Of a stretch of 64,000 nt of DNA, positions 26,385 to 34,415 are shown one piece after another. The notes beneath the pieces were generated by a model, which saw nothing but the letters and a program-made list of their open reading frames with translations, did no database searches and was not told where the DNA came from. A program made the position numbers and the translations under genes. The stretch comes from Mobilicoccus pelagius NBRC 104925. Its GTDB lineage: Bacteria > Actinomycetota > Actinomycetes > Actinomycetales > Dermatophilaceae. The stretch is from positions 62,001-126,000 of the forward strand of contig NZ_BAFE01000076.1 of assembly GCF_000247995.1 (NCBI RefSeq), given 5' to 3'. Each line of letters starts with the position of its first letter. Position 1 is the stretch's first letter.

Positions 26385-26526
26385 GTGGGGCCTTTCGGGC
26401 GTTCGTGGTGGAACGTGGGACAGGCTACCGGCGTCCTCCGACGACCGTTCGCCCCTCGACGGCCTCCCGGGGCGGGGACGTGGAACCGGTTGCGGCCCAT
26501 CACGACCCGCCCCGCCCGGGAGGGGG

Positions 26527-26895
26527 TCAGTGCGCGCCTGCCGCGGCGAGGTCGGCCTCGACCCCGCGGGCGACCTTGTGCTCGACGTAGAAGGAGAGGA
26601 AGGGCACGACACCGGCGAGCATGACGCCGACCATCTTGGGCAGGCTCCACCGCGCCGCGAACCCGAGGTTGGCGACGGCGGCGAGGTAGACCATGTAGAT
26701 GAAGCCGTGCGGGCCGGGCCACCACGACAGCGGGTTGTCCTTGCCCATCCCCATGCCGTAGGCCATCCACATCTCGACGACGAGCACGAGGAGCCCGACG
26801 CCGACGACGAACGCCATGATCTTGAACGGCGGGAGCGCCTTCGCGGTCTTGGCGGCGTCGAAGCCCCGGGGCGGGACACGGGTGGGGGCGGTCAT
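26527..26895 (-). CDS. DUF3817 membrane protein
   Basis: The 122-residue protein has three predicted membrane helices and the DUF3817 pattern: [33 protein letters not shown], then [26 protein letters not shown] and [27 protein letters not shown]. The family is of unknown function and is often found beside SURF1 or cytochrome oxidase genes in actinobacteria. Its ATG overlaps the SURF1 stop (ATGA, 26892-26895), so a shared role in respiratory-chain assembly is plausible but unproven. Confidence 0.85.
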   Translation of the reverse strand: MTAPTRVPPRGFDAAKTAKALPPFKIMAFVVGVGLLVLVVEMWMAYGMGMGKDNPLSWWPGPHGFIYMVYLAAVANLGFAARWSLPKMVGVMLAGVVPFLSFYVEHKVARGVEADLAAAGAH

Positions 26896-27788
26896 CGGGA
26901 CGATCCTCCTGCGGGGGTCGAGGGTGTGGTGTCGGACGAGTTCGCGGGGTGGTCGACGCCGGTCGCGCCGGCGACGGTCGACCCGACGTGGCCGCCTGCG
27001 CCGTCCGTCGAGGCGGAGGAGTCGGCGGCGCTCGGGCCGGGCGTCCCCCCACCGGCGGCGAGGCGGATTTCGTGTTCGTCGCGGACGGCCCGCCACCAGA
27101 TGTAGACGACGAACCCGGCGAAGATCCACCACTGGACGGCGTAGGCGGCGTTGCGCCAGTTGACGCCCTCGGAGCGCACCGCGGGCGGCGGGACGGGGGC
27201 GACCTTCGCGGACGCACCCGTGGCGGGCGGCTCCTCGCTGCTCGCGAAGACGAAGGCGTTGTAGATGTCACCGCCCCACCGGTTGACGCCGCTCGCGAGG
27301 TCGACGGTCTGCACGCGTCCGGGCTCCTGGGGGACGAACTTCTCGGGCGGCCCCTCCTGGGGCTGCAGCGAGCCGTGCACGGTGACGGTGCCCGACGGGG
27401 CGGGCGGGGCCGGAACCCCGGCGTCGACGAAGCCCCGCACGACGGCGAGGCGGGCACCGGTGGAGTCCACGACGAGCGGGGTGAGCACCCACGCACCGAG
27501 CCGATCGCCCAGACGGCGGTCGACGACGAGCACCTGGTGCGCAGCGTCGTAGCGCCCCGTCGCCCGCACGGAGCGACCGACGTGATGCCCCGTGATGGAC
27601 GTCTGCGGCGGCAGCACCTCGTCGACGGGCGCCTCGGGGGTCCGTTCGATCTGATCGAGGACCTCCTGCTGCTTGGCGTGCTGTGCGACGTCGAGCTGCC
27701 ACAGACCGAGCCAGCCGAACCCGACGACCACGACGAGCACGAGGCCCAACAGGGCCAGCCACTTGGGTCGCAACGCCGTCCGGATCAC
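26892..27788 (-). CDS. SURF1-family cytochrome oxidase assembly protein
   Basis: This 298-residue membrane protein has the SURF1 layout: an N-terminal helix (WLALLGLVLVVVVGFGWLGLWQLDVAQ, about residues 9-35), an extracytoplasmic domain with VRATGRYDAAHQVLVVDRR and GAWVLTPLVVDSTGARLAVVRGFVD, and a C-terminal helix (NAAYAVQWWIFAGFVVYIWW, about 205-225). SURF1 proteins help insert haem into haem-copper oxidases. A low-complexity hydrophilic tail of about 55 residues follows the last helix. The start is GTG at 27788. Two-gene unit with DUF3817; the oxidase genes are not in view. Confidence 0.9.
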   Translation of the reverse strand: MIRTALRPKWLALLGLVLVVVVGFGWLGLWQLDVAQHAKQQEVLDQIERTPEAPVDEVLPPQTSITGHHVGRSVRATGRYDAAHQVLVVDRRLGDRLGAWVLTPLVVDSTGARLAVVRGFVDAGVPAPPAPSGTVTVHGSLQPQEGPPEKFVPQEPGRVQTVDLASGVNRWGGDIYNAFVFASSEEPPATGASAKVAPVPPPAVRSEGVNWRNAAYAVQWWIFAGFVVYIWWRAVRDEHEIRLAAGGGTPGPSAADSSASTDGAGGHVGSTVAGATGVDHPANSSDTTPSTPAGGSSR

Positions 27789-27887
27789 CCGTCCAGGCTA
27801 TGCCACCGCCCTGGACGCCCGCCGGGTGTCCCGCCCCTCACACGCGCCTCCCCCCATCCCACCTGCGTCCCGGCCCCGTACGCACGA

Positions 27888-27918
27888 GACCGCCGCACCC
27901 GGCAGGGGTGCGGCGGTC
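27888..27918 (-). terminator. guaB3 terminator
   Basis: GACCGCCGCACCC and GGGTGCGGCGGTC form a perfect 13-bp stem with a 5-nt loop, 19 bp past the guaB3 stop on the minus strand. Confidence 0.8.
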
Positions 27919-27936
27919 GTCGGACCAGGCGGTGGA

Positions 27937-29058
27937 TCAGGCCGGGGAGTAGGGGCAGACGACGACCTCGACCCGCTGGAACTCCTTGAGCTCGGAGTAC
28001 CCCGTCGTCGCCATCGCGCGGCGCAGGGCGCCGACGAAGTTCGTCATGCCGTCGGCGGAACGGCCGGGGCCGTGGAGGATCTCCTCGAGCGGTGCGAGCG
28101 CACCGACCTGCACGCGCTCGCCACGCGGGAGCTGGAGGTGATGGGCCTCCGAGCCCCAGTGGTAGCCGCGCCCGGGCGCCTCGACGGCGCGGGCGAGGGC
28201 GGCGCCGATCATCACGGCGTCGGAACCACAGGCGATCGCCTTGACGACGTCGCCGGAGCGGCCCATGCCGCCGTCGGCGATGACGTGGACGTAGCGGCCA
28301 CCGGACTCGTCGAGGTAGTCGCGGCGGGCCGCGGCGACGTCGGCGATGGCCGTCGCCATCGGGGTCTGGATGCCGAGGGTCTGGCGGGTCGTGTGCGCCG
28401 CGCCGCCACCGAAGCCGACGAGGACACCCGCGGCGCCGGTACGCATGAGGTGGAGGGCCGCGGTGTACGTGCCCGCGCCGCCGACGATGACGGGGACGTC
28501 GAGCTCGTAGATGAACCGCTTGAGGTTGAGGGGCTCGGCGTGGCTGCTCACGTGCTCCGCCGAGACGGTCGTGCCACGGATGACGAAGAGGTCGACACCG
28601 GCGTCGACGACCGTCTTCCAGTGCTCCTGGGTGCGCTGCGGGGAGAGCGCGCCGGCGACGGTGACGCCCGCCTCGCGCATCTGGGTGAGCCGCGCCGTGA
28701 TGAGCTCGGGCTTGATGGGCTCGGCGTACAGCTCCTGCATGCGCGCCGTGACGGCCGCGCCGTCGAGGGACGCGATCTCCGCGAGCTGCGGGGTGGGGTC
28801 CTCGTACCGGGTCCACAGACCCTCGAGGTCGAGGACGCCGAGCCCGCCGAGGCGGCCGAACGCGATCGCCGTGTCGGGCGACATGACGGAGTCCATCGGC
28901 GCGGCGAGGAAGGGGAGGCCGAACTGGTAGGCGTCGATCTGCCAGCTGATCGAGACCTCCTCGGGGTCCCGCGTACGCCGGGACGGGACGATCGCGATGT
29001 CGTCGAAGGAGTACGCGCGGCGTCCGCGCTTGCCACGGCCGATCTCGATCTCAGTCAC
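27937..29058 (-). CDS. guaB3: GuaB3, IMP dehydrogenase-related protein
   Basis: The 373-residue TIM-barrel protein belongs to the GuaB3 branch: AYSFDDIAIVPSRRTRDPEEVS at the N-terminus, FGLPFLAAPMDSVMSPDTAIAFGRLGGLGVLDLEG, VIVGGAGTYTAALHLMRTGAAGVLVGFGGGAAHTTR, and VIADGGMGRSGDVVKAIACGSDAVMIGA. It lacks the CBS pair of true IMP dehydrogenase. At the catalytic loop, where GuaB has GSICTTR, it reads GGAAHTTR, without the nucleophilic Cys. GuaB3 activity differs between phyla and is unsettled in actinobacteria. The start is GTG 29058. The real guaB is at 53643. Confidence 0.9.
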   Translation of the reverse strand: MTEIEIGRGKRGRRAYSFDDIAIVPSRRTRDPEEVSISWQIDAYQFGLPFLAAPMDSVMSPDTAIAFGRLGGLGVLDLEGLWTRYEDPTPQLAEIASLDGAAVTARMQELYAEPIKPELITARLTQMREAGVTVAGALSPQRTQEHWKTVVDAGVDLFVIRGTTVSAEHVSSHAEPLNLKRFIYELDVPVIVGGAGTYTAALHLMRTGAAGVLVGFGGGAAHTTRQTLGIQTPMATAIADVAAARRDYLDESGGRYVHVIADGGMGRSGDVVKAIACGSDAVMIGAALARAVEAPGRGYHWGSEAHHLQLPRGERVQVGALAPLEEILHGPGRSADGMTNFVGALRRAMATTGYSELKEFQRVEVVVCPYSPA

Positions 29059-29101
29059 GGCGCCAGGCTACCCGGCCCGCCCACCGGCGTCCCGGATCGA
29101 C

Positions 29102-29134
29102 CCCGTATCGAGCCCGTATCGAGCCCGGGTCGAG
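29102..29134. repeat. Three tandem 11-bp repeats upstream of guaB3
   Basis: CCCGTATCGAG occurs twice exactly (29102-29112, 29113-29123), then once with two changes (CCCGGGTCGAG, 29124-29134), in the short region between guaB3 and the MarR operon. It may be a slippage repeat or a cluster of regulator half-sites. Confidence 0.9.
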
Positions 29135-29261
29135 CCCGGACGTCCCGATCTCCCCGCACGACGCGGCACCACCACAGCCCGTAGGGAGGCGCCCTGACAC
29201 GCCCTCGTCGCGTCGGCGGGCCCGTGCGCGCGAGGACGATCCGCCTCCCCGCCGGAAATAC

Positions 29262-29275
29262 TGTCGTGCACGACA
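29262..29275 (+). promoter_or_regulatory. Probable MarR operator in the promoter of the ene-reductase operon
   Basis: TGTCGTGCACGACA is a perfect 14-bp palindrome, 45 bp before the first start codon of the operon, in the most AT-rich part of this intergenic region (AATACTGT... ATTGTTGTGAA). The operon encodes its own MarR protein. MarR dimers bind palindromes of this size, so autoregulation at this site is likely. Confidence 0.65.
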
Positions 29276-29320
29276 TTGTTGTGAACGGACGAAAGCCGTC
29301 CTCCACCGCAGGAGCATCTC

Positions 29321-30415
29321 GTGCCCACCTTGTTCGACCCGATCCGCATCGGCCGGATGGATCTACCCAACCGGATCGTCATGGCCCCGCTCACCCGCAA
29401 CCGCACCCCGGGCGACCACGCCCCCACCGAGCTCAACGCAACGTACTACGCGCAGCGCGCGAGCGCCGGGCTTGTCGTCAGCGAAGGCAGCCAGCCCAGC
29501 GCCGTCGGCCAGGGCTACCTCGACACCCCCGGCGTCCACTCTCCCGCGCAGGTCGAGGGCTGGCGTCGCGTCGCCGACGCCGTCCACGCCCGCGGCGGCC
29601 ACATGTTCGTGCAGCTCATGCACGCCGGTCGCGTCGCGCACCCCGACAACAAGGACGGGCTCGAGAGCGTCGCCCCGTCGGCGGTCGCGCTCCAGGGCGA
29701 GGTCGTCACCGCGGAGGGACGCAAGCCGTACCCGACCCCGCGGGCCCTCGAGACCGACGAGGTCCCCGGCGTCGTCGCCGAGTTCGTCGAGGCGTCGCGG
29801 AACGTCGTCGAGGCCGGTCTCGACGGTGTCGAGATCCACTCGGCGAACGGCTACCTCCTCCACGAGTTCCTCGCGCCGTCGACGAACCACCGCACCGACG
29901 CCTACGGCGGGTCCGCGGCGGCCCGGGCGACGCTCACGATCGACGTCGTCACCGCCGTCGCCGAGGCGATCGGTGCCGACCGCGTCGGTGTGCGCATCTC
30001 CCCGGCGCACGACGTGCAGGACGTCATCGAGGACGACCCGCAGGCCACCCGCGAGACGTACGAGACCCTCGTCGACGCGATCGCGCCGCTCGGTCTCGCC
30101 TACCTCAGCATCCTCGCCGACCCCGCCGCCGACCTCACGCAGGACCTGCGGCGTCGCTTCGGCGGGCCGGTGATCCTCAACTCCGGCTTCCAGCAGGTCA
30201 CGACGAAGGAGAACGCCGAGGCGATCCTCGAGAACGGCCTCGCCGACGCCGTCGCCGTGGGCCGCCCGCTGCTCGCCAACCCCGACCTCGTCGAGCGGTG
30301 GCGCACCGGCGCCCCGCTCAACGAGCCCGACCCCTCGACCTTCTACGGCGGCGGCGCGGAGGGCTACACCGACTACCCGACGCTCGACGAGGGCGACGCA
30401 CCCGCCGACGCCTGA
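29321..30415 (+). CDS. Old Yellow Enzyme family FMN ene-reductase (NemA-like)
   Basis: This 364-residue FMN-dependent alkene reductase reduces activated C=C bonds of enones, maleimides and nitro-compounds with NAD(P)H. Family features: PNRIVMAPLTRNR near the N-terminus, FVQLMHAGRVAHP, the substrate-binding His and Asn in GVEIHSANGYLLHEFLAPSTNHRTDAYGGS, and the phosphate-binding GFQQVTTKENAEAIL plus AVAVGRPLLANPDL near the end. The GTG start follows GCAGGAG. It is the first gene of a MarR-controlled unit with an aldehyde dehydrogenase and an NADP-dependent reductase, which suggests an electrophile-detoxification set. Confidence 0.9.
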   Translation: MPTLFDPIRIGRMDLPNRIVMAPLTRNRTPGDHAPTELNATYYAQRASAGLVVSEGSQPSAVGQGYLDTPGVHSPAQVEGWRRVADAVHARGGHMFVQLMHAGRVAHPDNKDGLESVAPSAVALQGEVVTAEGRKPYPTPRALETDEVPGVVAEFVEASRNVVEAGLDGVEIHSANGYLLHEFLAPSTNHRTDAYGGSAAARATLTIDVVTAVAEAIGADRVGVRISPAHDVQDVIEDDPQATRETYETLVDAIAPLGLAYLSILADPAADLTQDLRRRFGGPVILNSGFQQVTTKENAEAILENGLADAVAVGRPLLANPDLVERWRTGAPLNEPDPSTFYGGGAEGYTDYPTLDEGDAPADA

Positions 30416-30517
30416 CCGCCCGCACCGTGCCCTCCCGCGGCCACCTGTCGTCCCAGACGCCGCCCGAGCCACACACGCATCCCGCCAGATCCGTTCGACA
30501 TCCGAAGGAGCACCCCC

Positions 30518-31906
30518 ATGGCCGGTTACCGCATCGAGAACCCCACCACCGGTGAGGTCGAGAAGACCTACGAGCCCACGACCGACGCGCAGCTGCAGGA
30601 CGCGATCGCCGGTGCGCACGAGGCGTACCTCAGCTGGCGGGAGGCGCCGCTCGCGAGCCGCGCGGCCGTCCTCACCCGCGCCGCCGACACGTTCGAGGAG
30701 CGCGCCGACGAGATGGCGCAGCTCATCGCCCGCGAGATGGGCAAGCCGCTCGCCCAGGGCGTCGCCGAGGTCAAGCTGTCCGCGTCGATCCTGCGCTGGT
30801 ACGGCGAGCACGCCGCGGAGCTCATCGCCCCCGACCAGCTGCCCGCCCTCGGCGCGCAGCACAATTACGTCGAGATGGAGCCGGTCGGGGTGATCCTCGG
30901 CGTCATGCCGTGGAACTTCCCCTACTACCAGCTCGTCCGGCTCGCGGCGCCGAACCTGCTGCTCGGCAACACGATCCTCCTCAAGCCGGCGGGCATCTGC
31001 CCGGCGTCGGGGACGATCGTCGAGGAAATCCTCCTCGCCGCCGGTCTGCCCGAGGGCGCCTACCGCACCGTCCTCATCGACCGCGACCAGATCCAGGACG
31101 CCATCGCCGACGACCGCGTGCGGGGCGTCTCCCTCACCGGCAGCGAGGCCGCGGGTGCCGCGGTCGCCGAGGGCGCGGGCAGGCACCTCAAGAAGTCCGT
31201 CCTCGAACTCGGCGGCAGCGACGCGATGATCGTCCTCGGCGGCGACGTCCGCAACATCGCCCGGGTCGCCGCGAAGGCCCGACTCTCCAACGCGGGGCAG
31301 GCGTGCAACTCCCCCAAGCGGATGATCGTCCTCCAGGAGCACTACGACACGTTCCTCGAGGCCCTCGTCGAGGCCGTCGAGTCGACCAGGGTCGGCGATC
31401 CCACCGACGAGGACATGGAGATGGGCCCCCTCTCCTCGGCCGACGCCGTCGACACCCTCGCCGAGCTCGTCGACGACGCCCGCGAAAAGGGCGTCACCGT
31501 GCGTACCGGCGGCTCCCGCCTGGAGCGTGACGGCGCGTTCTTCGCCCCGACCGTCCTCACCGACGTCACCCCCGAGATGAGGGCGTACTCCGAGGAGCTC
31601 TTCGGCCCGGTCGCGGTCGTGTACCCCGTCGCGGACGTCGACGCGGCCGTCGAGCTCGCGAACTCGTCCTCGTTCGGCCTCTCCGGCTCGGTGTGGACCG
31701 ACGACCTCGAGCTCGCCGAGTCCACCGCCCGTCGCCTCGAGGTCGGTATGGCCTACGTCAACGAGCACGGCACGACGATGGCCGGGCTGCCCTTCGGCGG
31801 CGTCAAGCGCTCCGGCTTCGGCCGCGAGCTCGGCGCCTACGGCATCGAGGAGTTCGCCAACCGGCGCCTCGTGCGCGTCGCCCCGGCCCGGAGCAGCAAG
31901 GCCTGA
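30518..31906 (+). CDS. Succinate-semialdehyde-type aldehyde dehydrogenase
   Basis: The 462-residue protein is an NAD(P)-dependent aldehyde dehydrogenase of the GabD/succinate-semialdehyde group. Catalytic features are GVMPWNFPYYQLVRLAAPNLLLGNTILLKPA (oxyanion Asn), SLTGSEAAGAAVAEGAG, LELGGSDAMIVL (general-base Glu), and NAGQACNSPKR (nucleophilic Cys). The natural aldehyde is not fixed by sequence. The ATG at 30518 is preceded by GAAGGAG. It lies between an ene-reductase and a marR gene in the same direction, which points to reactive-aldehyde clearance rather than GABA catabolism. Confidence 0.88.
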   Translation: MAGYRIENPTTGEVEKTYEPTTDAQLQDAIAGAHEAYLSWREAPLASRAAVLTRAADTFEERADEMAQLIAREMGKPLAQGVAEVKLSASILRWYGEHAAELIAPDQLPALGAQHNYVEMEPVGVILGVMPWNFPYYQLVRLAAPNLLLGNTILLKPAGICPASGTIVEEILLAAGLPEGAYRTVLIDRDQIQDAIADDRVRGVSLTGSEAAGAAVAEGAGRHLKKSVLELGGSDAMIVLGGDVRNIARVAAKARLSNAGQACNSPKRMIVLQEHYDTFLEALVEAVESTRVGDPTDEDMEMGPLSSADAVDTLAELVDDAREKGVTVRTGGSRLERDGAFFAPTVLTDVTPEMRAYSEELFGPVAVVYPVADVDAAVELANSSSFGLSGSVWTDDLELAESTARRLEVGMAYVNEHGTTMAGLPFGGVKRSGFGRELGAYGIEEFANRRLVRVAPARSSKA

Positions 31907-31909
31907 TCC

Positions 31910-32353
31910 ATGCCCACCCCGCCGGAGACCCCGCGTCTCGACGACCAGCTCTGCTTCGCGCTCTACGCCGCGAGCCGGGCCACGGTCAACGCCTACCGCG
32001 AGTGCCTCGGCCGGCTCGGCCTCACCTACCCCCAGTTCGTCACGCTCCTGGCGCTGTGGGAGCACGACGGGGTGGGGGTGGGTGAGCTGGGCGCCCGGCT
32101 CCGCCTCGACAACAGCACCCTCTCCCCGCTCCTCAAGCGGATGGAGGCGATGGGGCTGGTCGAGCGGCGCCGGTCCACCGCCGACGGACGTTGCGTCGAG
32201 GTGTTTCTCACCCCCGCGGGCGCCGCGATGGCCGAACCCGCCTCCGCGGCGCACCGCGAGGTCGCCGGGCGGCTCCGGCTCACCCCCGAGGAGGCGGAGA
32301 CGCTCCGCACCCTCACCCACCGACTCACCACGACCCTCGAGGGGACCCCATGA
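31910..32353 (+). CDS. MarR-family transcriptional regulator
   Basis: This 147-residue winged-helix protein has the MarR pattern: LDDQLCFALYAASRATVNAYRECLGRLGLTYPQFVTLLALWEHDG, the recognition helix region LRLDNSTLSPLLKRMEAMGLVERRRS, the wing (TADGRCVEVFLTPAGAAM), and a C-terminal dimerisation helix. An early Cys (LCFALYA) sits where OhrR-type regulators have their peroxide-sensing Cys, so redox sensing is possible. It starts 3 nt after the aldehyde dehydrogenase stop and overlaps the next gene. The palindrome at 29262 is the likely operator. Confidence 0.88.
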   Translation: MPTPPETPRLDDQLCFALYAASRATVNAYRECLGRLGLTYPQFVTLLALWEHDGVGVGELGARLRLDNSTLSPLLKRMEAMGLVERRRSTADGRCVEVFLTPAGAAMAEPASAAHREVAGRLRLTPEEAETLRTLTHRLTTTLEGTP

Positions 32354-33366
32354 CGAACTCCGACCTGCCCACGAAGAATCGCGAGATCCACCTCGCCTCC
32401 CGCCCCGAGGGGTGGCCGACCCCGGAGAACTTCGACCTCGTCGAGGTCGACCTGCCCGAGCTCGGCGACGGCCAGGTGCTCGTGAAGAACCACTACATGT
32501 CGGTCGACCCCTACATGCGCGGCCGCATGAACGACGTCAAGTCCTACGTGCCACCGTTCCAGATCGGCGAGGCCCTCGACGGCGGCGCCATCGGCGAGGT
32601 CGTCGCCTCGACGTCGGCCGACGTGCCCGTCGGCGCGACCGTCCTCCACGGCCTCGGCTGGCGCGAGTACGCCGTCCTCGACGCGGCCGAGGCACGCGTC
32701 GTCGACGCCGGCGAGATCGGCGAGTCCACCTACCTCGGCGCGCTCGGCATGACAGGCCTCACCGCCTACGCGGGGCTCGTGTATGCCGGTGGGTTCGAGG
32801 AGGGCGACGTCGTGTTCGTCTCCGGCGCGGCCGGGGCCGTCGGCTCGATGGTCGGCCAGATCGCCAAGGCGATGGGCGCCTCCCGCGTCATCGGCAGCGC
32901 CGGCTCGGCCGAGAAGATCGCCCGGATCGAGGAGCTCGGCTTCGACGCCGGGTTCGACTACCACGACGGGCCCGTCGTCGACCGTCTCCGTGAGGCCGCC
33001 CCCGACGGCATCGACGTCTACTTCGACAACGTCGGCGGCGACCACCTCGAGGCCGCGATCGACGTGCTCAACCCCGAGGGTCGCGTCACGCTGTGCGGCG
33101 CCATCGCCCAGTACAACGAGACCGAGCCGCCCTGCGCGCCGCGCAACCTCGCGCTCGCCATCGGCAAGCGTCTGCGCCTCCAGGGCTTCCTCGTCGGCCC
33201 ATACTTCGACAAGATGGGCGAGTACGCCGAGAAGATGAGCGCCTGGCTCGCCGACGGCTCCGTGCAGTTCGACGAGACCGTCCGCGAAGGCCTCGAGAAC
33301 GCCCCGCAGGCGTTCATCGACCTCCTCCGCGGCGCCAACACCGGAAAGATGGTCGTCAAGCTCTGA
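32350..33366 (+). CDS. NADP-dependent MDR-superfamily ene-reductase (CurA/prostaglandin-reductase-like)
   Basis: The 338-residue medium-chain dehydrogenase lacks zinc ligands and belongs to the NADP-dependent alkenal/prostaglandin reductase group. Signatures are MSVDPYMRGRMND, the cofactor loop VFVSGAAGAVGSMVGQIAKAMG (about residues 150-171), FDNVGGDHLEAAID and CGAIAQYN. Such enzymes saturate alpha,beta-unsaturated aldehydes and ketones. The ATG overlaps the marR stop codon (ATGA, 32350-32353). With the Old Yellow Enzyme and the aldehyde dehydrogenase it completes a set able to reduce and then oxidise reactive enals. Confidence 0.88.
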   Translation: MTNSDLPTKNREIHLASRPEGWPTPENFDLVEVDLPELGDGQVLVKNHYMSVDPYMRGRMNDVKSYVPPFQIGEALDGGAIGEVVASTSADVPVGATVLHGLGWREYAVLDAAEARVVDAGEIGESTYLGALGMTGLTAYAGLVYAGGFEEGDVVFVSGAAGAVGSMVGQIAKAMGASRVIGSAGSAEKIARIEELGFDAGFDYHDGPVVDRLREAAPDGIDVYFDNVGGDHLEAAIDVLNPEGRVTLCGAIAQYNETEPPCAPRNLALAIGKRLRLQGFLVGPYFDKMGEYAEKMSAWLADGSVQFDETVREGLENAPQAFIDLLRGANTGKMVVKL

Positions 33367-33422
33367 CGTGGACCTCGCCTCGGCCGCGGGCGGTTCCGCC
33401 TCCCGCCCGGCCGCACCCTCCC

Positions 33423-33457
33423 CGCGCCCGCGATGCCCACCCGGCACCGCGGGCGCG
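33423..33457 (+). terminator. Terminator of the MarR operon
   Basis: A perfect 10-bp stem, CGCGCCCGCG with CGCGGGCGCG, and a 15-nt loop lie 57 bp past the last stop codon of the operon. Confidence 0.6.
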
Positions 33458-33591
33458 GTCGTGTGCGGACCCGTGTGGGGAGGGGACGGGCACGTGTGGG
33501 CAGGGGCAGCTGTGCGGCGGCCCGCTGCGGTTCGCGCCGCGGTTCACGCCGAGACCGGCGCGGGTGAGGAGGTGCCTGGCACGATGAACGC

Positions 33592-34413
33592 GTGAGCGTC
33601 CTCCTGCCCGTCGTCATCGGCCTCGGGGTCGGCGTCGTCGTCGGCGCCCTCGGCGCCGGGGGCGGGATCCTCGCCGTGCCCGTCCTCGTGCACCTCCTCG
33701 GCCAGAGCCCCCAGAACGCGGCGACCGGGTCGCTCGTCCTCGTCGTCCTCACCGCGCTCACGTCGCTGCCCGCCCGTGCCCGCGACGTCCGGTGGCGCGA
33801 CGGTCTCGTCTTCGGCGCCCTGAGCATCGTCGGATCGTTCGCCGGGGCGCGACTCTCGGTGCGTGTCGACCCGACGGTGCTCATGGTCCTCTTCACCGTG
33901 CTCCTCGCGGGGGTCGCGATCGCGATGCTCCGCCGCTCCGGTGCCCCTCGACGCGCACGCCGCGCCACGAGCGGGGTCGCCGAGGACGACCTCGACACCG
34001 CCCCGGGGAAGGGCACGGGCGCGAGCGCGTTCCACGGTCGACCTTCGGCCCTCGTCGTCGCGGCCGCGGCGACGGTGACGGGGCTCCTCACCGGGTTGTT
34101 CGGCGTCGGCGGCGGATTCGCCGTCGTGCCGGCCCTCACGCTCGTCCTCGGGTTCGGGATGCACGCCGCGTCGGGCACGTCGTTGCTCGCCATGATCCTG
34201 TCTGCGGGTGCCGCCCTCGCGGGGCGGTGGGACACGATCGCGGACGTCGACTGGGCCGTGCCGCTCCTCTTCGCGGGGGCCTCGATGGTGGGCGGGCTCC
34301 TCGGCACACGGGTCTCCCGGCGCGCCGACCCGGCCGCGCTGAGCCGGGCGTTCGGCGTGCTCCTCCTCGTCGTCGCCGTGGCGAACGGGGTCGCCACGGC
34401 GCTGGAGGCGTGA
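33592..34413 (+). CDS. TauE/SafE-family membrane transporter
   Basis: This 273-residue membrane protein has the two homologous halves of TauE/SafE carriers: the half-motifs GALGAGGGILAVPVLVHLLGQSPQNAATGSL and GLFGVGGGFAVVPALTLVLGFGMHAASGTSL, with a hydrophilic linker at about 115-150. Members export sulfite, sulfoacetate or other small organic acids. The GTG start overlaps the stop of a three-codon frame (ATG AAC GCG TGA at 33584-33595); the GAGGAGG at 33566-33572 is placed for that ATG, so initiation may be by translational coupling. Confidence 0.85.
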   Translation: MSVLLPVVIGLGVGVVVGALGAGGGILAVPVLVHLLGQSPQNAATGSLVLVVLTALTSLPARARDVRWRDGLVFGALSIVGSFAGARLSVRVDPTVLMVLFTVLLAGVAIAMLRRSGAPRRARRATSGVAEDDLDTAPGKGTGASAFHGRPSALVVAAAATVTGLLTGLFGVGGGFAVVPALTLVLGFGMHAASGTSLLAMILSAGAALAGRWDTIADVDWAVPLLFAGASMVGGLLGTRVSRRADPAALSRAFGVLLLVVAVANGVATALEA

Positions 34414-34415
34414 GG

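Noticed and set aside
22407-26624. Open plus-strand frame opposite purL
   Set aside because: Same GC artefact: purL on the other strand has unmistakable motifs throughout, and the antisense translation has none.
29363-32320. Open minus-strand frame opposite the ene-reductase, aldehyde dehydrogenase and marR genes
   Set aside because: It covers three recognisable genes on the plus strand and translates to repetitive Val/Gly/Glu/Arg sequence with no family features.
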